This document shows, piece after piece, positions 28,585-39,624 of a stretch of 64,000 nt of DNA. The stretch lies in the NCBI GenBank assembly GCA_946965045.2, contig OX337228.1:3472001-3536000 (forward strand). The letters are read 5' to 3'. Numbering within the stretch: the first letter of the stretch is position 1; each line of letters begins with the position of its first letter. This DNA is from Epithemia pelagica. Lineage: Eukaryota > Bacillariophyta > Bacillariophyceae > Surirellales > Surirellaceae. The notes under the pieces are model-generated. The model worked only from the letters and a program-made list of their open reading frames with translations, ran no database searches and was not told where the DNA came from. The translations under genes and the position numbers were made by a program.

Positions 28585-31500
28585 ATGAAGTTTATGGATC
28601 TAGACTCCCATAGATCCATGAGTAGAAGAGTAACGAATAGGAGTAACAAAAAACACAACACAAGTGAATCACATGCTGTGATAGCCCCAGTCAACGGAGA
28701 TGAAAGCAAACTCAAGATACCATTGGACTTGAAAGGGGTGATTAGTGGATTCACCGTGAGAAAGCCAACATGGGAAGAAGTGGCAAATATAGATCCAGCT
28801 TATAGGATCGAAATGACCAATGATAATCCTCAATGGGCGCCGAATGACTCGACTGAAAGTGATGTCGATGAGAGGAAGCTCAGACAGGACGTTCAACAAG
28901 ATATGGTCAGAACGAAAGGATCAAGGTCAATCAATAACCGAATGGCTAAAATGGTTCGGATCAACTCAAGAATGGTTGCAGAAACGAGTCATAGGAGAAA
29001 GGGGACTGTCGACCCAATCACGTTGTCATCTCGTTGGGGAATCGGCCTATCTGTGGCAGAAAGAACTTTCCAATCGACGACCCAATTAGGAGTGCGAGAC
29101 TTCTCCCAAGGAGTTGGCAGTAAGAGGTTGAAACATACCGCCTACCAACTGAAGCATCGGCGATTAAGAGCGGATGTTTATACTGACACCCTCTTTTCAG
29201 ACACTAAATCGTTGGGCCAAAACACCTGTGGTCAAATTTATGCGAGTGATTTTGGTTGGGAACAGTTCTACCCTTTGGAAAGGAAGAAGGACGCCCATAC
29301 GACGCTCGAGAAAGTGTTCAGTGACTTTGGGATTTTTAACAGTGTTGTCCCTGATTATGCCCCGGAACTAACCAGTGGCAAGTTCAAAACGACAGCGCAG
29401 AAGTTTGGTTGTCGCATAAGGCCCATCGAGGCGTGGACTCCGAACCAAAATCTCGCTGAAGCTAATATACGTGAATTGAAGTGTGCATATAGAAGAGAAA
29501 TGAGAAGGACCAATGCTCCAGCAGTCCTATGGGATCATTGTCTCCAACTGGTTGCTGAGAGGCGCTCGAACACAGCTTTCTCTTCTGGTCCCTTTGATGA
29601 CGGTCCACCGATAAAGACATTAACGGGAGATACTCCGGACATTTCTCACCTGGTTGAGTACACGTGGTACAAACCCGTTTGGTACTCCAACCCGGGTTTT
29701 GAGAATCGGAAACTCGGCCGGTGGTTAGGCCCGAGTAAGACGGTAGGACAAGCGATGAGTTCAAAGATTCTGACCTCAAAAGGTAAAGTGGTCCATCGTA
29801 CATCCGTTTGGCCTCTGTCGGTTGAAAAATCGCACGACCCCTCATTCACTGCACAGAAAGAACAGTTTGACAGTGAATTGAAGGAAGCCTTGGGCGATCG
29901 TATTGAGGGCGTGGCTCCACAAGAGGATGAAGATCCAGATGAATTCGGTCACGACACACCCTTATATGAGGCTTATGAAGACGAAAAGCAAGGGGACGTA
30001 CGTGTCCCAGAAGCAGACTCCTACAAACTTGACGCTTTCGACAAGCTCATCTTGGCAAAAGTAATGCTCCCTTTAGGGGACTCGAAGAGAGCAGGCCAAG
30101 TAATTAGAAGAAAGCGGGATGCTGATGGGAACCCGATTAGTCAATCATCGACGAATCCTTACCTTGACACTTCAATGTATGAAGTAGAGTTTCAAGATGG
30201 ACATGTCGAGTCCCATGCGTCAAACTTAATCGCGGAAAACATTTACGAACAACTGGATGACGACGGTAATCGCTTTAAGTTGATCGATCAAATCATAGAT
30301 CACCGCAAAGATGCCACGGCTGTCCCAATTTCCGAGGGAACTTTCTTTCACAATGGTCGTGAGCATAAGAAAAGGACAACGAGAGGTTGGCAACTTTGCA
30401 TCCAATGGAAGGACGGAACTACGTCATGGGAGATGTTGAAGGACTTGAAAGAGTCGTATCCCCTTGAAGTAGCGGAATACGCAACAGCCAACCTTCTTGA
30501 CAAAGAACCTGCTTTTAACTGGTGGGTAGGATTCACGTTGAAAAGGCGCGCCAGATTGATTAAAGCTGTCTCCACGACAAGGTATATGAAGAAGTGGCAG
30601 AAATACGGAATAGAACTGCCGAAGACGGTCGAAAGAGCCCTGGAGATAGACAAAGAAACAGGGACTGACTTCTGGGCGAAAGCTTTGAAACTTGAAATGA
30701 TGTCAAAGATTTTCCCTGCTGTCAAAATATTGGAGGAAGGAGCCCCTCATCCGGCCGGACACCAGATCATACCTTGCCCTATCGTTTTTGACATTAAAAT
30801 GGATTTCACAAGAAAGGCAAGATATGTTGCTGGTGGTCATCGTACCCAAGAACCAGAAACACCAACATACGCTAGTGTTGTCAGTCGGGAAAGTGTCCGA
30901 ATCGGATTCCTCCTTGCGGCGCTAAATGGAATTGATGTCACAGCCGCTGATATAGCCGGGGCATATCTCAATATCCCTTGTTATGAGAAAGTCTGCACCA
31001 AGTGTGGGCTTGAATTTGGGAAGGAAAACAAAGGTCGCTATGCAATTATAACAAAAGCGCTATATGGTCTAAAGACAAGCGCGTTTGCATGGCGAGAGCA
31101 CCTTTCTACGACGCTCCAAGAATGTTTGGGATTCCGACCTTGTCGGGCAGACCCTGACGTTTACCTCCGAGCCTCGACGAAGGAAGATGGGACGAAATAC
31201 TACGAACTTGTCTTCATCTATATTGATGATGTGCTAGTGATTTCGCATCGAGGCAAAGATATCCTGAATATGATTGATCAACACTACCTGTTGAAACCAA
31301 GCTCTATCGGAGAGCCTAAGATATATCTTGGTAACCAAGTCGAAACCTTTGACATCGACGGAGATGTGAGTAAGCGTTGTTGGGCCCTTAGTTCAAAATG
31401 GTACGCTACCGAAGCGATACGCAACGTCAAGATTTGGTTAGAAGAAAGAGGTCTCAGTTTGAAAACAAGAGCCCCTAGTGTCTTACCGACTGGATATCGT

Positions 31501-32298
31501 CCTGAACTGGACACAAGTGCATATTATAATCAAGACTGGCATTCGTTTTACCAGCAGCAAATCGGTGTCCTAAGATGGTTGGTTGAACTGGGCAGGATCG
31601 ATATTACTGCAGAAGTCTCCATGTTGGCGGCTTTCTTGGCAGGACCCAGAGAGGGTCACGTTCATGCTATGCTGCATATTTTTGCGTATTTGAATTTGCA
31701 TGACCGCTCAAGGCTAGTGTTGGACCCCTCTTACATACAACATGGGGAAGAGATTACCTCTGACTGGTCGGGATTTTACCCGGATGCGAGAGAAGACTTG
31801 CCAACGGACGCGCCAGAACCTCTTGGGAACCCAGTCCAGATGACCGTGTTTGTTGATTCGGATCATGCTGGAGATTTGGTAACTCGGAGATCAAGAACAG
31901 GAATACTGATATATCTGAATCGTGCTCCAGTGAGTTGGTACAGCAAGAAACAAACGAGTGTTGAGACATCAACGTTTGGTTCAGAGTATATGGCCCTCAA
32001 AGTCGGTATCGAAATGATCAAGGGTCTACGATACAAATTAAGGATGATGGGCGTACCTTTGGACGGTCATGCACATATTCGGGTGGATAATATGTCTGTT
32101 GTTCATAACAGTACAATTCCCGAATCAAGTTTGAAGAAGAAGTCAAATTCAATCGCATACCATTTCGTTTGCGAGAATGTTGCTTCAGGAATGTGTCGAA
32201 TTGCCTATGAACCGTCTAAGACTAACCTTGCTGATCTTCTTACTAAGATTCAAACAGGAACAATGAGAACACGGTTGGCTTCGATGATCTTATTTTGA
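28585..32298 (+). CDS. Copia-B Pol (integrase, reverse transcriptase, RNase H), 5'-truncated element
   Basis: Open frame of 1237 codons. Homology to Copia-D starts near residue 25-30 (HAVIAPVNGDESKL), just after the protease; the first residues are probably fortuitous. Integrase: YTDTLFSD near 198, VPDYAPEL near 255 and AEANIRELK near 291. Reverse transcriptase: FDIKMDFTRKARYVAGGH, then ADIAGAYL, ALYGLKTSAFAW and YIDDV near 879. RNase H: FVDSDHAGD, SEYMALKVG, VDNMSVV and NLADLLTK. All catalytic motifs are kept and no stop is present, unlike Copia-D. There is no Gag, protease or 5' LTR, so the copy cannot move on its own unless helped. Confidence 0.88.
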   Translation: MKFMDLDSHRSMSRRVTNRSNKKHNTSESHAVIAPVNGDESKLKIPLDLKGVISGFTVRKPTWEEVANIDPAYRIEMTNDNPQWAPNDSTESDVDERKLRQDVQQDMVRTKGSRSINNRMAKMVRINSRMVAETSHRRKGTVDPITLSSRWGIGLSVAERTFQSTTQLGVRDFSQGVGSKRLKHTAYQLKHRRLRADVYTDTLFSDTKSLGQNTCGQIYASDFGWEQFYPLERKKDAHTTLEKVFSDFGIFNSVVPDYAPELTSGKFKTTAQKFGCRIRPIEAWTPNQNLAEANIRELKCAYRREMRRTNAPAVLWDHCLQLVAERRSNTAFSSGPFDDGPPIKTLTGDTPDISHLVEYTWYKPVWYSNPGFENRKLGRWLGPSKTVGQAMSSKILTSKGKVVHRTSVWPLSVEKSHDPSFTAQKEQFDSELKEALGDRIEGVAPQEDEDPDEFGHDTPLYEAYEDEKQGDVRVPEADSYKLDAFDKLILAKVMLPLGDSKRAGQVIRRKRDADGNPISQSSTNPYLDTSMYEVEFQDGHVESHASNLIAENIYEQLDDDGNRFKLIDQIIDHRKDATAVPISEGTFFHNGREHKKRTTRGWQLCIQWKDGTTSWEMLKDLKESYPLEVAEYATANLLDKEPAFNWWVGFTLKRRARLIKAVSTTRYMKKWQKYGIELPKTVERALEIDKETGTDFWAKALKLEMMSKIFPAVKILEEGAPHPAGHQIIPCPIVFDIKMDFTRKARYVAGGHRTQEPETPTYASVVSRESVRIGFLLAALNGIDVTAADIAGAYLNIPCYEKVCTKCGLEFGKENKGRYAIITKALYGLKTSAFAWREHLSTTLQECLGFRPCRADPDVYLRASTKEDGTKYYELVFIYIDDVLVISHRGKDILNMIDQHYLLKPSSIGEPKIYLGNQVETFDIDGDVSKRCWALSSKWYATEAIRNVKIWLEERGLSLKTRAPSVLPTGYRPELDTSAYYNQDWHSFYQQQIGVLRWLVELGRIDITAEVSMLAAFLAGPREGHVHAMLHIFAYLNLHDRSRLVLDPSYIQHGEEITSDWSGFYPDAREDLPTDAPEPLGNPVQMTVFVDSDHAGDLVTRRSRTGILIYLNRAPVSWYSKKQTSVETSTFGSEYMALKVGIEMIKGLRYKLRMMGVPLDGHAHIRVDNMSVVHNSTIPESSLKKKSNSIAYHFVCENVASGMCRIAYEPSKTNLADLLTKIQTGTMRTRLASMILF

Positions 32299-32550
32299 GT
32301 GCGTTTCCCGCCAACAGATGTTGGGACTGGGTACGTCCTGCACCCTACTTGATATTTGGGACTCTAAGCAGGTCTAGATGGAACGATTGATGAAGAAAAG
32401 GCACAGTCACCCCACTAATGAGCGGTAGAACTGTGAGGGGACCAAAATATGGCTATGGTATTGGGCGAAATTTAGCGATAGTGTAGGCCTCTAAGCTTGA
32501 GGCATGAGATAGTCACAATTTTATTTTCAAGTCACTATCATGCGCGTATT
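28640..32550 (+). mobile_element. Copia-B: 5'-truncated Copia element, second lineage
   Basis: Sister of Copia-D. The homologous part runs from the protease/integrase junction through RNase H, the 3' untranslated stretch (GTGCGTTTCCC, GGTACGTCCTGC, AAGCAGGTC, all shared with Copia-D), a GAGGGGACC polypurine tract near 32437-32445 and an LTR remnant. The left break near 28640 is not at an LTR, so the copy was truncated or recombined. Confidence 0.75.
32446..32550 (+). repeat. Copia-B 3' LTR (short, diverged)
   Basis: It begins after the GAGGGGACC tract and aligns with the 105-bp LTR of Copia-D: GCGAAATTTAGCGATAG, then GCCTCTAAGCTTGAGGC, then AGTCAC..TTTATTTT. The middle piece is a perfect hairpin (GCCTC/GAGGC), matching CCTCTAAGTTGGAGG in Copia-D. 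The right border is approximate. Confidence 0.6.
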
Positions 32551-33563
32551 TTGCTTGAGTCATTCTTCATAGTACAAAGTAGGACTCAAGCAAGTGGTGC
32601 AGACGGAGATTGATTTTTCATCCGTTGAATGGTCCGTTGAATCCGAGGCTACCAAAATTCATTGGATTGCGGTCGCACAATCTCGAGGTGGGGAATACCG
32701 CAAGACAGGAAAATGACAATCTTCTGACGTGTTATTTAATAGAAACCAAATGAAGTTTTCTGATTACTTATAAGCGCCGGCCGACGAATATCGACGCCGG
32801 CATGGTAAAAGTTGTCCGTTCAGAAGAAAAGGAGAAAAACATCCAGGTCAAAGGCTCGTATTGGTATCTTTGTTTCGTCTCTACTAGAGAGCTAGTAGGT
32901 ACTCTCTCTCTAGCTAGCTACTCCTTCTCTACTAGCTAGAGAGAGGAGCGCTACTACCTCTCTAGAGCTAGGCAGGTAGCTACTCCTCTACGAGTAGAAA
33001 ATTGAAGTAGACGGTTCTACAAGCACCAGTACCGGCAATACGAGTAGGAATACGAGTATTGCGTAACTTGTAACCCGTCGAAAAGCTGGCTTAAGAGTAC
33101 GAGTACGAGTATTTGACTGTACAAGTAAATGTCCACAAATCCGTCGGGTGTATTATATTTCATGTACAAATACCAGTACAATAACCTTATTACTCGCACC
33201 GAAACCAGAAGCCGAAAGCCGACGAAGTACTGACGAGCGACATAACTCGTTCACAACAAGAAATGGGCAGGGATAGAAAGAAATGACCGCGTCTCATGTT
33301 CACAATCTTATTGGGAGTGATCGGATTCATTTTCCCGGCCCTTATTGACCAAAGAATATTGTAGTCGAAGAAACATTGGCCGTACATCAATTAACCACAT
33401 TTCCCCTTAGCACTCCCATGGACATAATCTTCTAGGGATAGTTTGATCCGTCCAGGTTCCTCCCCCATCCCCATAGAAAGAAACACCCACCAAAAGTACA
33501 AATCTTTTTTTCTGTTTCCCATTCCAACAACCAGAGGACCAAGCCCTTGTTTGAGTTTCGAAA
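32551..33563. other. Intergenic with CTAG-rich low complexity tract
   Basis: No gene. 32880-33000 consists of CTAGCTAG, CTCTCTC and AGCTACTCC words with strong self-complementarity; 33040-33120 has repeated TACGAGTA units. The final 200 bp before 33564 should hold the cyclase promoter. Confidence 0.55.
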
Positions 33564-36500
33564 ATGGATCAGGAAGACAGTGATCTTGTGTCGGTGTCTG
33601 AGTTCAGCCAAGAAGATGACCAAAGCAGCAATCATGACGAAAACATCGACTTGGGGAAAAAGAAGAAGAAATCTGAGTACATCGGCCAAAAGGAGACTCA
33701 AGGAGTGTTTCGAGCCAAGATGATGGTGTACTTAGTTTTGATTATCTCGTGTGCCGCTGCGAGTACTCTAACGTTTCTGTTCACTTCAGACCAGGAGAAC
33801 AAGGACTTCGACAACGACGTAGGTACTTGTCGTGAGTCATTTGTCCTTTTTTTCAATCGCATCAGAGGACCAACAATGCACCCGTTACTTTTTTCTGTTG
33901 TTTTCAGTTTAAAACGTTTGCTGACGAGATTCAGCGGTCGGCAAAGGCAGATTTGTTGCCGAAGTTTGATGTCGCGCAGAGTTTGAGTATTAGTGCCACT
34001 TCGTATGCGAATGAAAGAGGCATTGAATGGCCTTTTGTGACGTTGCCTGATTTCGAACTGCGGTCAAGGAAAGCACGTGCAATGTCTGAAGCAGATTTGA
34101 TCTTGTTCGTTCCCTTTTTCCTAAAGGACTGGCAAAATGATTGGGAGGCCTACGCTCAAAACCATTCTTCATGGATCCAAGAAGGTCTGGCCTTGAACGG
34201 ACATGAGGATACAAACCCTGGTCCTGTGCCCCAGCATATTCACGACATCTCCGAAATGTCAGATGACATGAGGGATCAGAGTTCTACTCTTAACAATTAC
34301 ATTGCTGGTCTATGGTACGATATACCGTTGCATTAACTTGTTGTTTTTCCTCTTTTGTGGACTTACCCTTCGTTTCAACCTTGCATTTACAGGCAAACAG
34401 GACCCGCCCCGATTGATGCTTCAGTGGTCAACACAGACCTTCTTTCGGACGAAACCTTTTTCAATCTTGCAACAGACGTAGTGAAGAAACGTCTCAGCTA
34501 TCTTTCCAAGATATATTCTCTACCGATCATGCAGTACTTCCCCGAGCCATCGCAGCTCGAGTACGAAACAAAGGATCACGCACATCGGGAAAGAAAGCTT
34601 GCCGGTCATTCTAACGGTAGCCCTCGCAGCTTTCTTCTTGATCCAATCTTCCGCGATTTCGAGGACCACAGTGCAGTTGTTGGCTTTCACTACTTGGACA
34701 TTGAATGGGATGTATTCTTCCAAGATGTCCTTCCAGAAGGCACCGGTGACATCGAGGTTGTATTATCAGATTCCTGTGGTAGTGTGTTCACATACTTGCT
34801 ACAGGGCTCTCATGCCCATCTGAAGGGTGAGGGGGATTTGCACGACACGGATTTCGAAGATAAGGTTATCTCAAGCAATATTACTCTTCATGGAAGCAAT
34901 ACTGAACGTGGCCACCCATTCTCAAGCTGTAACTATGTGCTCGATATTTATCCCACCGGGGACTTGAAAAACGATTATGAATCGAGAGATCCCATCATAT
35001 TTGCAGTCGTTGTTGCCATGATCTTCGTCTTTACGACTTTGGTCTTCCTTGTGTACGATTGGGCCGTTCAGAGGCGCCAGTGGATGATCATTCGGGCAGC
35101 TCGCAAGACTCAGGCGATTGTGTCTTCACTTTTCCCGAAGAACGTGCAAGATCGAATCATGAAAGACGTTGATGAAGAGGTGAATCGAGAAGCGAACAAG
35201 CCGCTGATTATGAGAGGAAACCGAACGAAAGACCAGCTCCAAAATTTCCTAAAGGGTAAAGACGCCAATGAGGAAGATGCTGAAGACGTGAACGCAGGGA
35301 TCAAACGATCAAAACCGATCGCCGATCTTTTCCCGGAAGCAACGATCATTTTTGCTGATATCGTAGGTTTCACTGCGTGGAGTTCGACCCGTGAACCGAC
35401 TCAAGTCTTCCAGCTTCTTGAGACTATTTACCATGTCTTTGATGAAATCGCTGGTCGCCGCCGTGTTTTCAAGGTGGAAACAGTTGGTGATTGTTATGTA
35501 GCGGTTGCTGGATTACCGGAGCCTCGCAAGGATCACGCTATCGTCATGGCTCGCTTCGCACGAGACTGTTTGATTCAGTTTACTGCCACAGTGAAGGCAA
35601 TGGTTGTGGAGCTAGGGCCCGACACGGAAGAGGTAAGCCCACCGGTTACGTTTGTCCCTGAATACACATCTCTCTTATCATGTTTTGTTCCTTTCGTATC
35701 TTTTGCCTGAGAAAGCTCGGCGTAAGAATTGGTCTTCATTCCGGTCCCGTCACAGCTGGTGTCTTGCGTGGTGAGCGTGCTCGGTTCCAATTGTTTGGTG
35801 ACACTGTTAACACCACTGCACGTATGGAGAGTACAGGGCAGCCAAACAAAATCCACGTTTCCCAAGAAACTGCCGATTTGCTTGCAGCTGCTGGCAAGTC
35901 GCAGTGGTTGCGAACTCGAAGGGAGAAGGTAGTTGCTAAGGGAAAGGGTGAGCTTCAGACGTACTGGCTGGACGCCACAGGAGAAGCTGGAACATCAACT
36001 GGTTCTGGAGAGAGCGCAGAGGAAATGGAAACGGAAAACGAGGAGAAGGAGGCACCCGCAGTACAAGTTGTGGCCGCAGCACCTACTGTACCATCTGCCG
36101 ACAAGTACAATCGACTTGTCGCCTGGAATTGCGATATTTTGGCCAAACTACTTACTCAGATTGTTGCACGAAGGGAATCTCGTCGCACGGAGCCTGATCC
36201 AATTGGTGAAATTAGAAAGCTAGAGGAGCAGTACGGATCCAACCGTTACGTGTTGAGCGAGGTCCAAGAGATTGTGCGCCTTCCAAAATACGAAGCAAAT
36301 GCACAGAGGGTTGACCCGTGGTCGGTTCATCTGAGTGAAGATGTCTTGGGACAACTGAAGGACTACGTCCAAACTCTCGCCGCTATGTACCGAGACAACC
36401 CTTTCCATAACTTTGAGCACGCGTCCCACGTTACAATGTCAGTTATGAAGCTTCTTTCCCGAATTGTTGCTCCTGATCTCACGTCCGCCCCTACAGATAC

Positions 36501-37404
36501 TGAAGAAGCCCTCCATGATCACACTTACGGGATTACATCTGATCCAATGACTCAGTTTGCAGTTGCGCTGTCAGCACTCATTCATGACGTTGACCACCCA
36601 GGCGTCCCGAATTCACAGCTCATCAAGGAACAAACCAGTTTGGCCGCTGTTTATCGAAACAAATCCATTGCTGAACAAAACTCTGTTGATTTGGCATGGG
36701 ATCTTCTTATGGATGACGCGTACAGCGACCTTCGTCGTACCATCTATGTCACGACTTCAGAATTCATGCGCTTCAGGCAGCTTGTTGTGAACATTGTACT
36801 TGCGACAGACATTATGGACAAGGATCTCGGTGCTCTTCGTAAAGGGCGGTGGAACAAGGCATTCTCTGCCGAGGCCTCAGATTCTTCGGAGGATGATGTG
36901 AATCGTAAAGCAACTATTGTTATGGAGCATTTAATTCAAGCTTCGGATGTTGCTCACACTATGCAGCATTGGCACATCTACCGAAAATGGAATCAGCGCC
37001 TGTTCAAGGAACTTTATGAGGCTTACTTGCAAGGCCGGGCTGAAAAGGACCCATCTGAAAATTGGTACGAAGGCGAAAAGGGCTTTTTCGATTTCTACAT
37101 CATACCTTTGGCGAAGAAGTTGAAAGATTGTGGTGTCTTTGGTGTGTCATCCGACGAGTATTTGCAGTATGCCGTGCAGAATCGCAAGGAATGGGAACTG
37201 AAGGGGCAAGAACTTGTTGCAGAAATGCTTCAGAATTTCCGGGACCAGGGGATGGTGCCGTCGAAGATGCTTCCTGTGTCAAAAGAGCAAGCGCCGGAGA
37301 AGTCTCCGGAACAGGCTCCTGAGCAAGCACCGGTTGTGAAAACAAGGGAACAGGCTCCTGAAAGGACACCTGTGGCTCAACAGTCATCGAAAGTGATTCT
37401 GTAG
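33564..37404 (+). CDS. Membrane class III nucleotide cyclase fused to cyclic-nucleotide phosphodiesterase
   Basis: CDS is join(33564..33818, 33908..34314, 34393..35632, 35716..37404), 1196 residues; the three introns are 89, 78 and 83 bp, all GT-AG. Order: cytosolic N-terminus; membrane helix about 54-73; a lumenal or external region about 74-420 (sensor-like, unassigned); membrane helix about 423-447; cyclase domain about 536-700; PDE domain about 770-1130; Gln/Pro/Glu tail with repeated EQAPE. Cyclase motifs: FADIVGF and VETVGDCY (metal Asp residues), then LHSGPVTAGV, LFGDTVNTTARMES. PDE motifs: HNFEHASH, HDVDHPGVPNSQL, SDVAHTMQHWHIYRKW (metal site). The chain would make and degrade a cyclic nucleotide in one protein. 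The base-selecting positions are E (VETVGD) and Q (RFQLFGD): the first is guanylyl-type, the second neither Cys (GC) nor Asp (AC), so cAMP versus cGMP cannot be assigned. Confidence 0.92.
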
Positions 37405-37606
37405 TTCTCAAGAATGGTTGTAGTACAGTCGGATATCAAATAAATTTCATTCATGTTCTTGTCGACGAGTTTCTATTATTGGGGTAGCACTCCCATAGAG
37501 TATTATTTTCAAGCTTTGTTCAGGCTTCTCGCTATAGAATGACAAAGGCAGTGTGTTTGGAATTGGACTGCTACGTTAACAGATATCAGTAATGCGTTGA
37601 ACTAGG

Positions 37607-37668
37607 GAATGGTCATTTCCCGCAAAGTTGCAAAAGTGAATGGTCATTTCCCGCAAAGTTGCAGAAGT
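37607..37668. repeat. 31-bp tandem duplication covering the MtnC stop codon
   Basis: Two adjacent 31-bp copies (37607-37637 and 37638-37668) differ at one base. The second copy holds the last codons and stop of the MtnB-MtnC gene on the minus strand; the first lies in its 3' UTR and repeats that coding end and stop. Confidence 0.9.
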
Positions 37669-39511
37669 GAGTGAATGGTGGGGAACTTATTGTCAACTAG
37701 AGGGGCGTTGCCTGGTCGGATGCTGTTGATAGTATACTTCATTCCAGCTGCTGAGGCTGCGTCCAATTCCGCGGTTGAATCGGACACAAAGACAATGTCT
37801 TCAATTGACACGCCGAGATTCTGAGCAATCTTAGTGTAAGAAGGTGCTGCCTTCTTTGGTCCAGCAGTTGTGATATCGAAGTGCCCTTCCAAGTGATCCA
37901 ACACGCTTCCTGCTATGGATGTGTGTCCAAACAAGAGTTTTTGTGCCGCAATCGAACCCGAAGAGTATATATATACTTTAACTGCGTTGTCTTTCATCCA
38001 TTTCAACATCACTGGGAAATCATCGTAAACATGTGCTTTCAGTTCTCCTGAATCATATCCTGCTTTACATATTTTGGCTTGCAGATCTTTAAGGGTGGCT
38101 GACTTAACGTCTCGGTCCATGAGGTAGTTCACCAATGATATAATATCTTCTTTGGAACCTTCACCAGTCGTGTGCTCTTTCACTTCCTCTCGCAAAGAAT
38201 CCGTCCATTCACTGATCTGCTCATCTGAAGCGTGGTCTTTCAGATACTTAGTTAAGTTCTCGCGCGCGTATGGAAACAATGTTTGGTGGACGAACGAGAT
38301 GCTGGTGGTGCATCCTTCAATATCCAACAAGAGGTATTTTGCATCTCGCGGAAGGATTGGAACTGTGTTTGACTCCAGATCAGCGCTATTATCAATAGCC
38401 TGGACTCCATTGAAACCCGACGAACTTGATACCTTGGCCCTTTTCTTTGGTGGTCCGGTAGGGGTTTCGACTTTTTTTGACTCATCAGACAACCGGAAGG
38501 TTCCATGCGCGGGAACCTTGCAAGGATCGATGCCCATTGATTTCATTTGAACGGCAGATTGGAAGAGGTAATCAAAGGATTCGCACTGAGTCTTCGCTTG
38601 TTCCCAGGAATCTCCCCAAGCATATAAGCCATGTCGACGAACAAGAACAGCATTGACTTTCGGATACTTGCGAATAGCCATTCGCAATTGATCCGCTAAT
38701 TGATCTTCCGTCGGGCGATTGTCGATTATTGGGACTTCGAGAACATCATCGTATGCGTGATTACCTACGCCTTTCAGCATTTCAAGATGCGTGATTTTGA
38801 GCGTCTCTTGTTCCTCTTCCGGATCTAACAATGACGCCATTTGAGCGTGCATAGAATGTGTATGGATAACACAAACAGCATGCGGTCGTTCATTGAACAC
38901 CACGTACCATAACGGGGTACATGCCGATTGTCGTAAATTCGGAGTCTTGGGCGCTACTACGATATTCTGATCCATATCTAATTCAAAAATATCATCGCCG
39001 ATCATATCTTCTTTCTGAATACCAGAGGGCGCGACAAACACACGCCATGGACGATTCTCAGACGGCCCTCCAACGCGGATGCTCACTCCACCACTTGTTC
39101 CTGTTGCCCAGCCGTGCTGATAAAAGTTTTCACACAGTTGTGCGATAAGCGCTGATGTACATCCATTCAGTAGTTGAAAATATGGTAGCAGAGGTGAGAT
39201 TCGTGGGTAGACTCTATCACGATCAATGCATGAACAGACCCACCTCTCACAGTTTGTGCTTCGTGTTCCTCAGTTTCAACAAGAGAATGACCAGTTCCTT
39301 TCGAGAAGCTATGTCGCGCATCCAACTCAGTCGATCCTTCATCACCAATACGTGTCCATCCGTGCTGCAAGCCGATCCATCGTCGATTCATTCCATATAG
39401 CTGAAGTCGACCTTCATGCGTGACGGGGAACATTTGAGGGGCGATGTCGCCGTTCGACCATCCCACTCCAGGATTAGAAACCTTTCCATAGCTGCCGTAG
39501 TTGCAACTCAT
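37644..39511 (-). CDS. Bifunctional MtnB-MtnC: methylthioribulose-1-phosphate dehydratase / enolase-phosphatase
   Basis: Methionine salvage enzyme. Proposed CDS is complement(join(37644..39151, 39244..39511)), 591 residues, with a 92-bp intron. Exon 2 alone is certain. The MtnB half (class II aldolase fold, zinc) shows FYQHGWATGTSGG, THSMHAQ and VRRHGLYAWG. The MtnC half (HAD phosphatase) shows LLDIEGCTTS, YSSGSIAAQK, TTAGPKKAAPSY and FVSDSTAE. A basic linker (PPKKRAK) joins them. The fused order is that of plant DEP1, where the chain performs the dehydratase, enolase and phosphatase steps to the acireductone. The N-terminus needs exon 1 (ATG at 39511), which splices so that TEEHEAQTVRA runs into LIAQLCENFY; it adds about 85 residues of unknown role. 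The gene is convergent with the cyclase-PDE gene. Confidence 0.88.
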
Positions 39512-39624
39512 CCTCTATTGTTCGAGAAATCGGGTGTTTCGTTGTGTTCAGTCTGTATTCTTGTCCAGTAGTGTGGAGCCGTTGGCGTTGGAGTTACGCA
39601 CTGGAACTCTACTGTAAGTCATAA

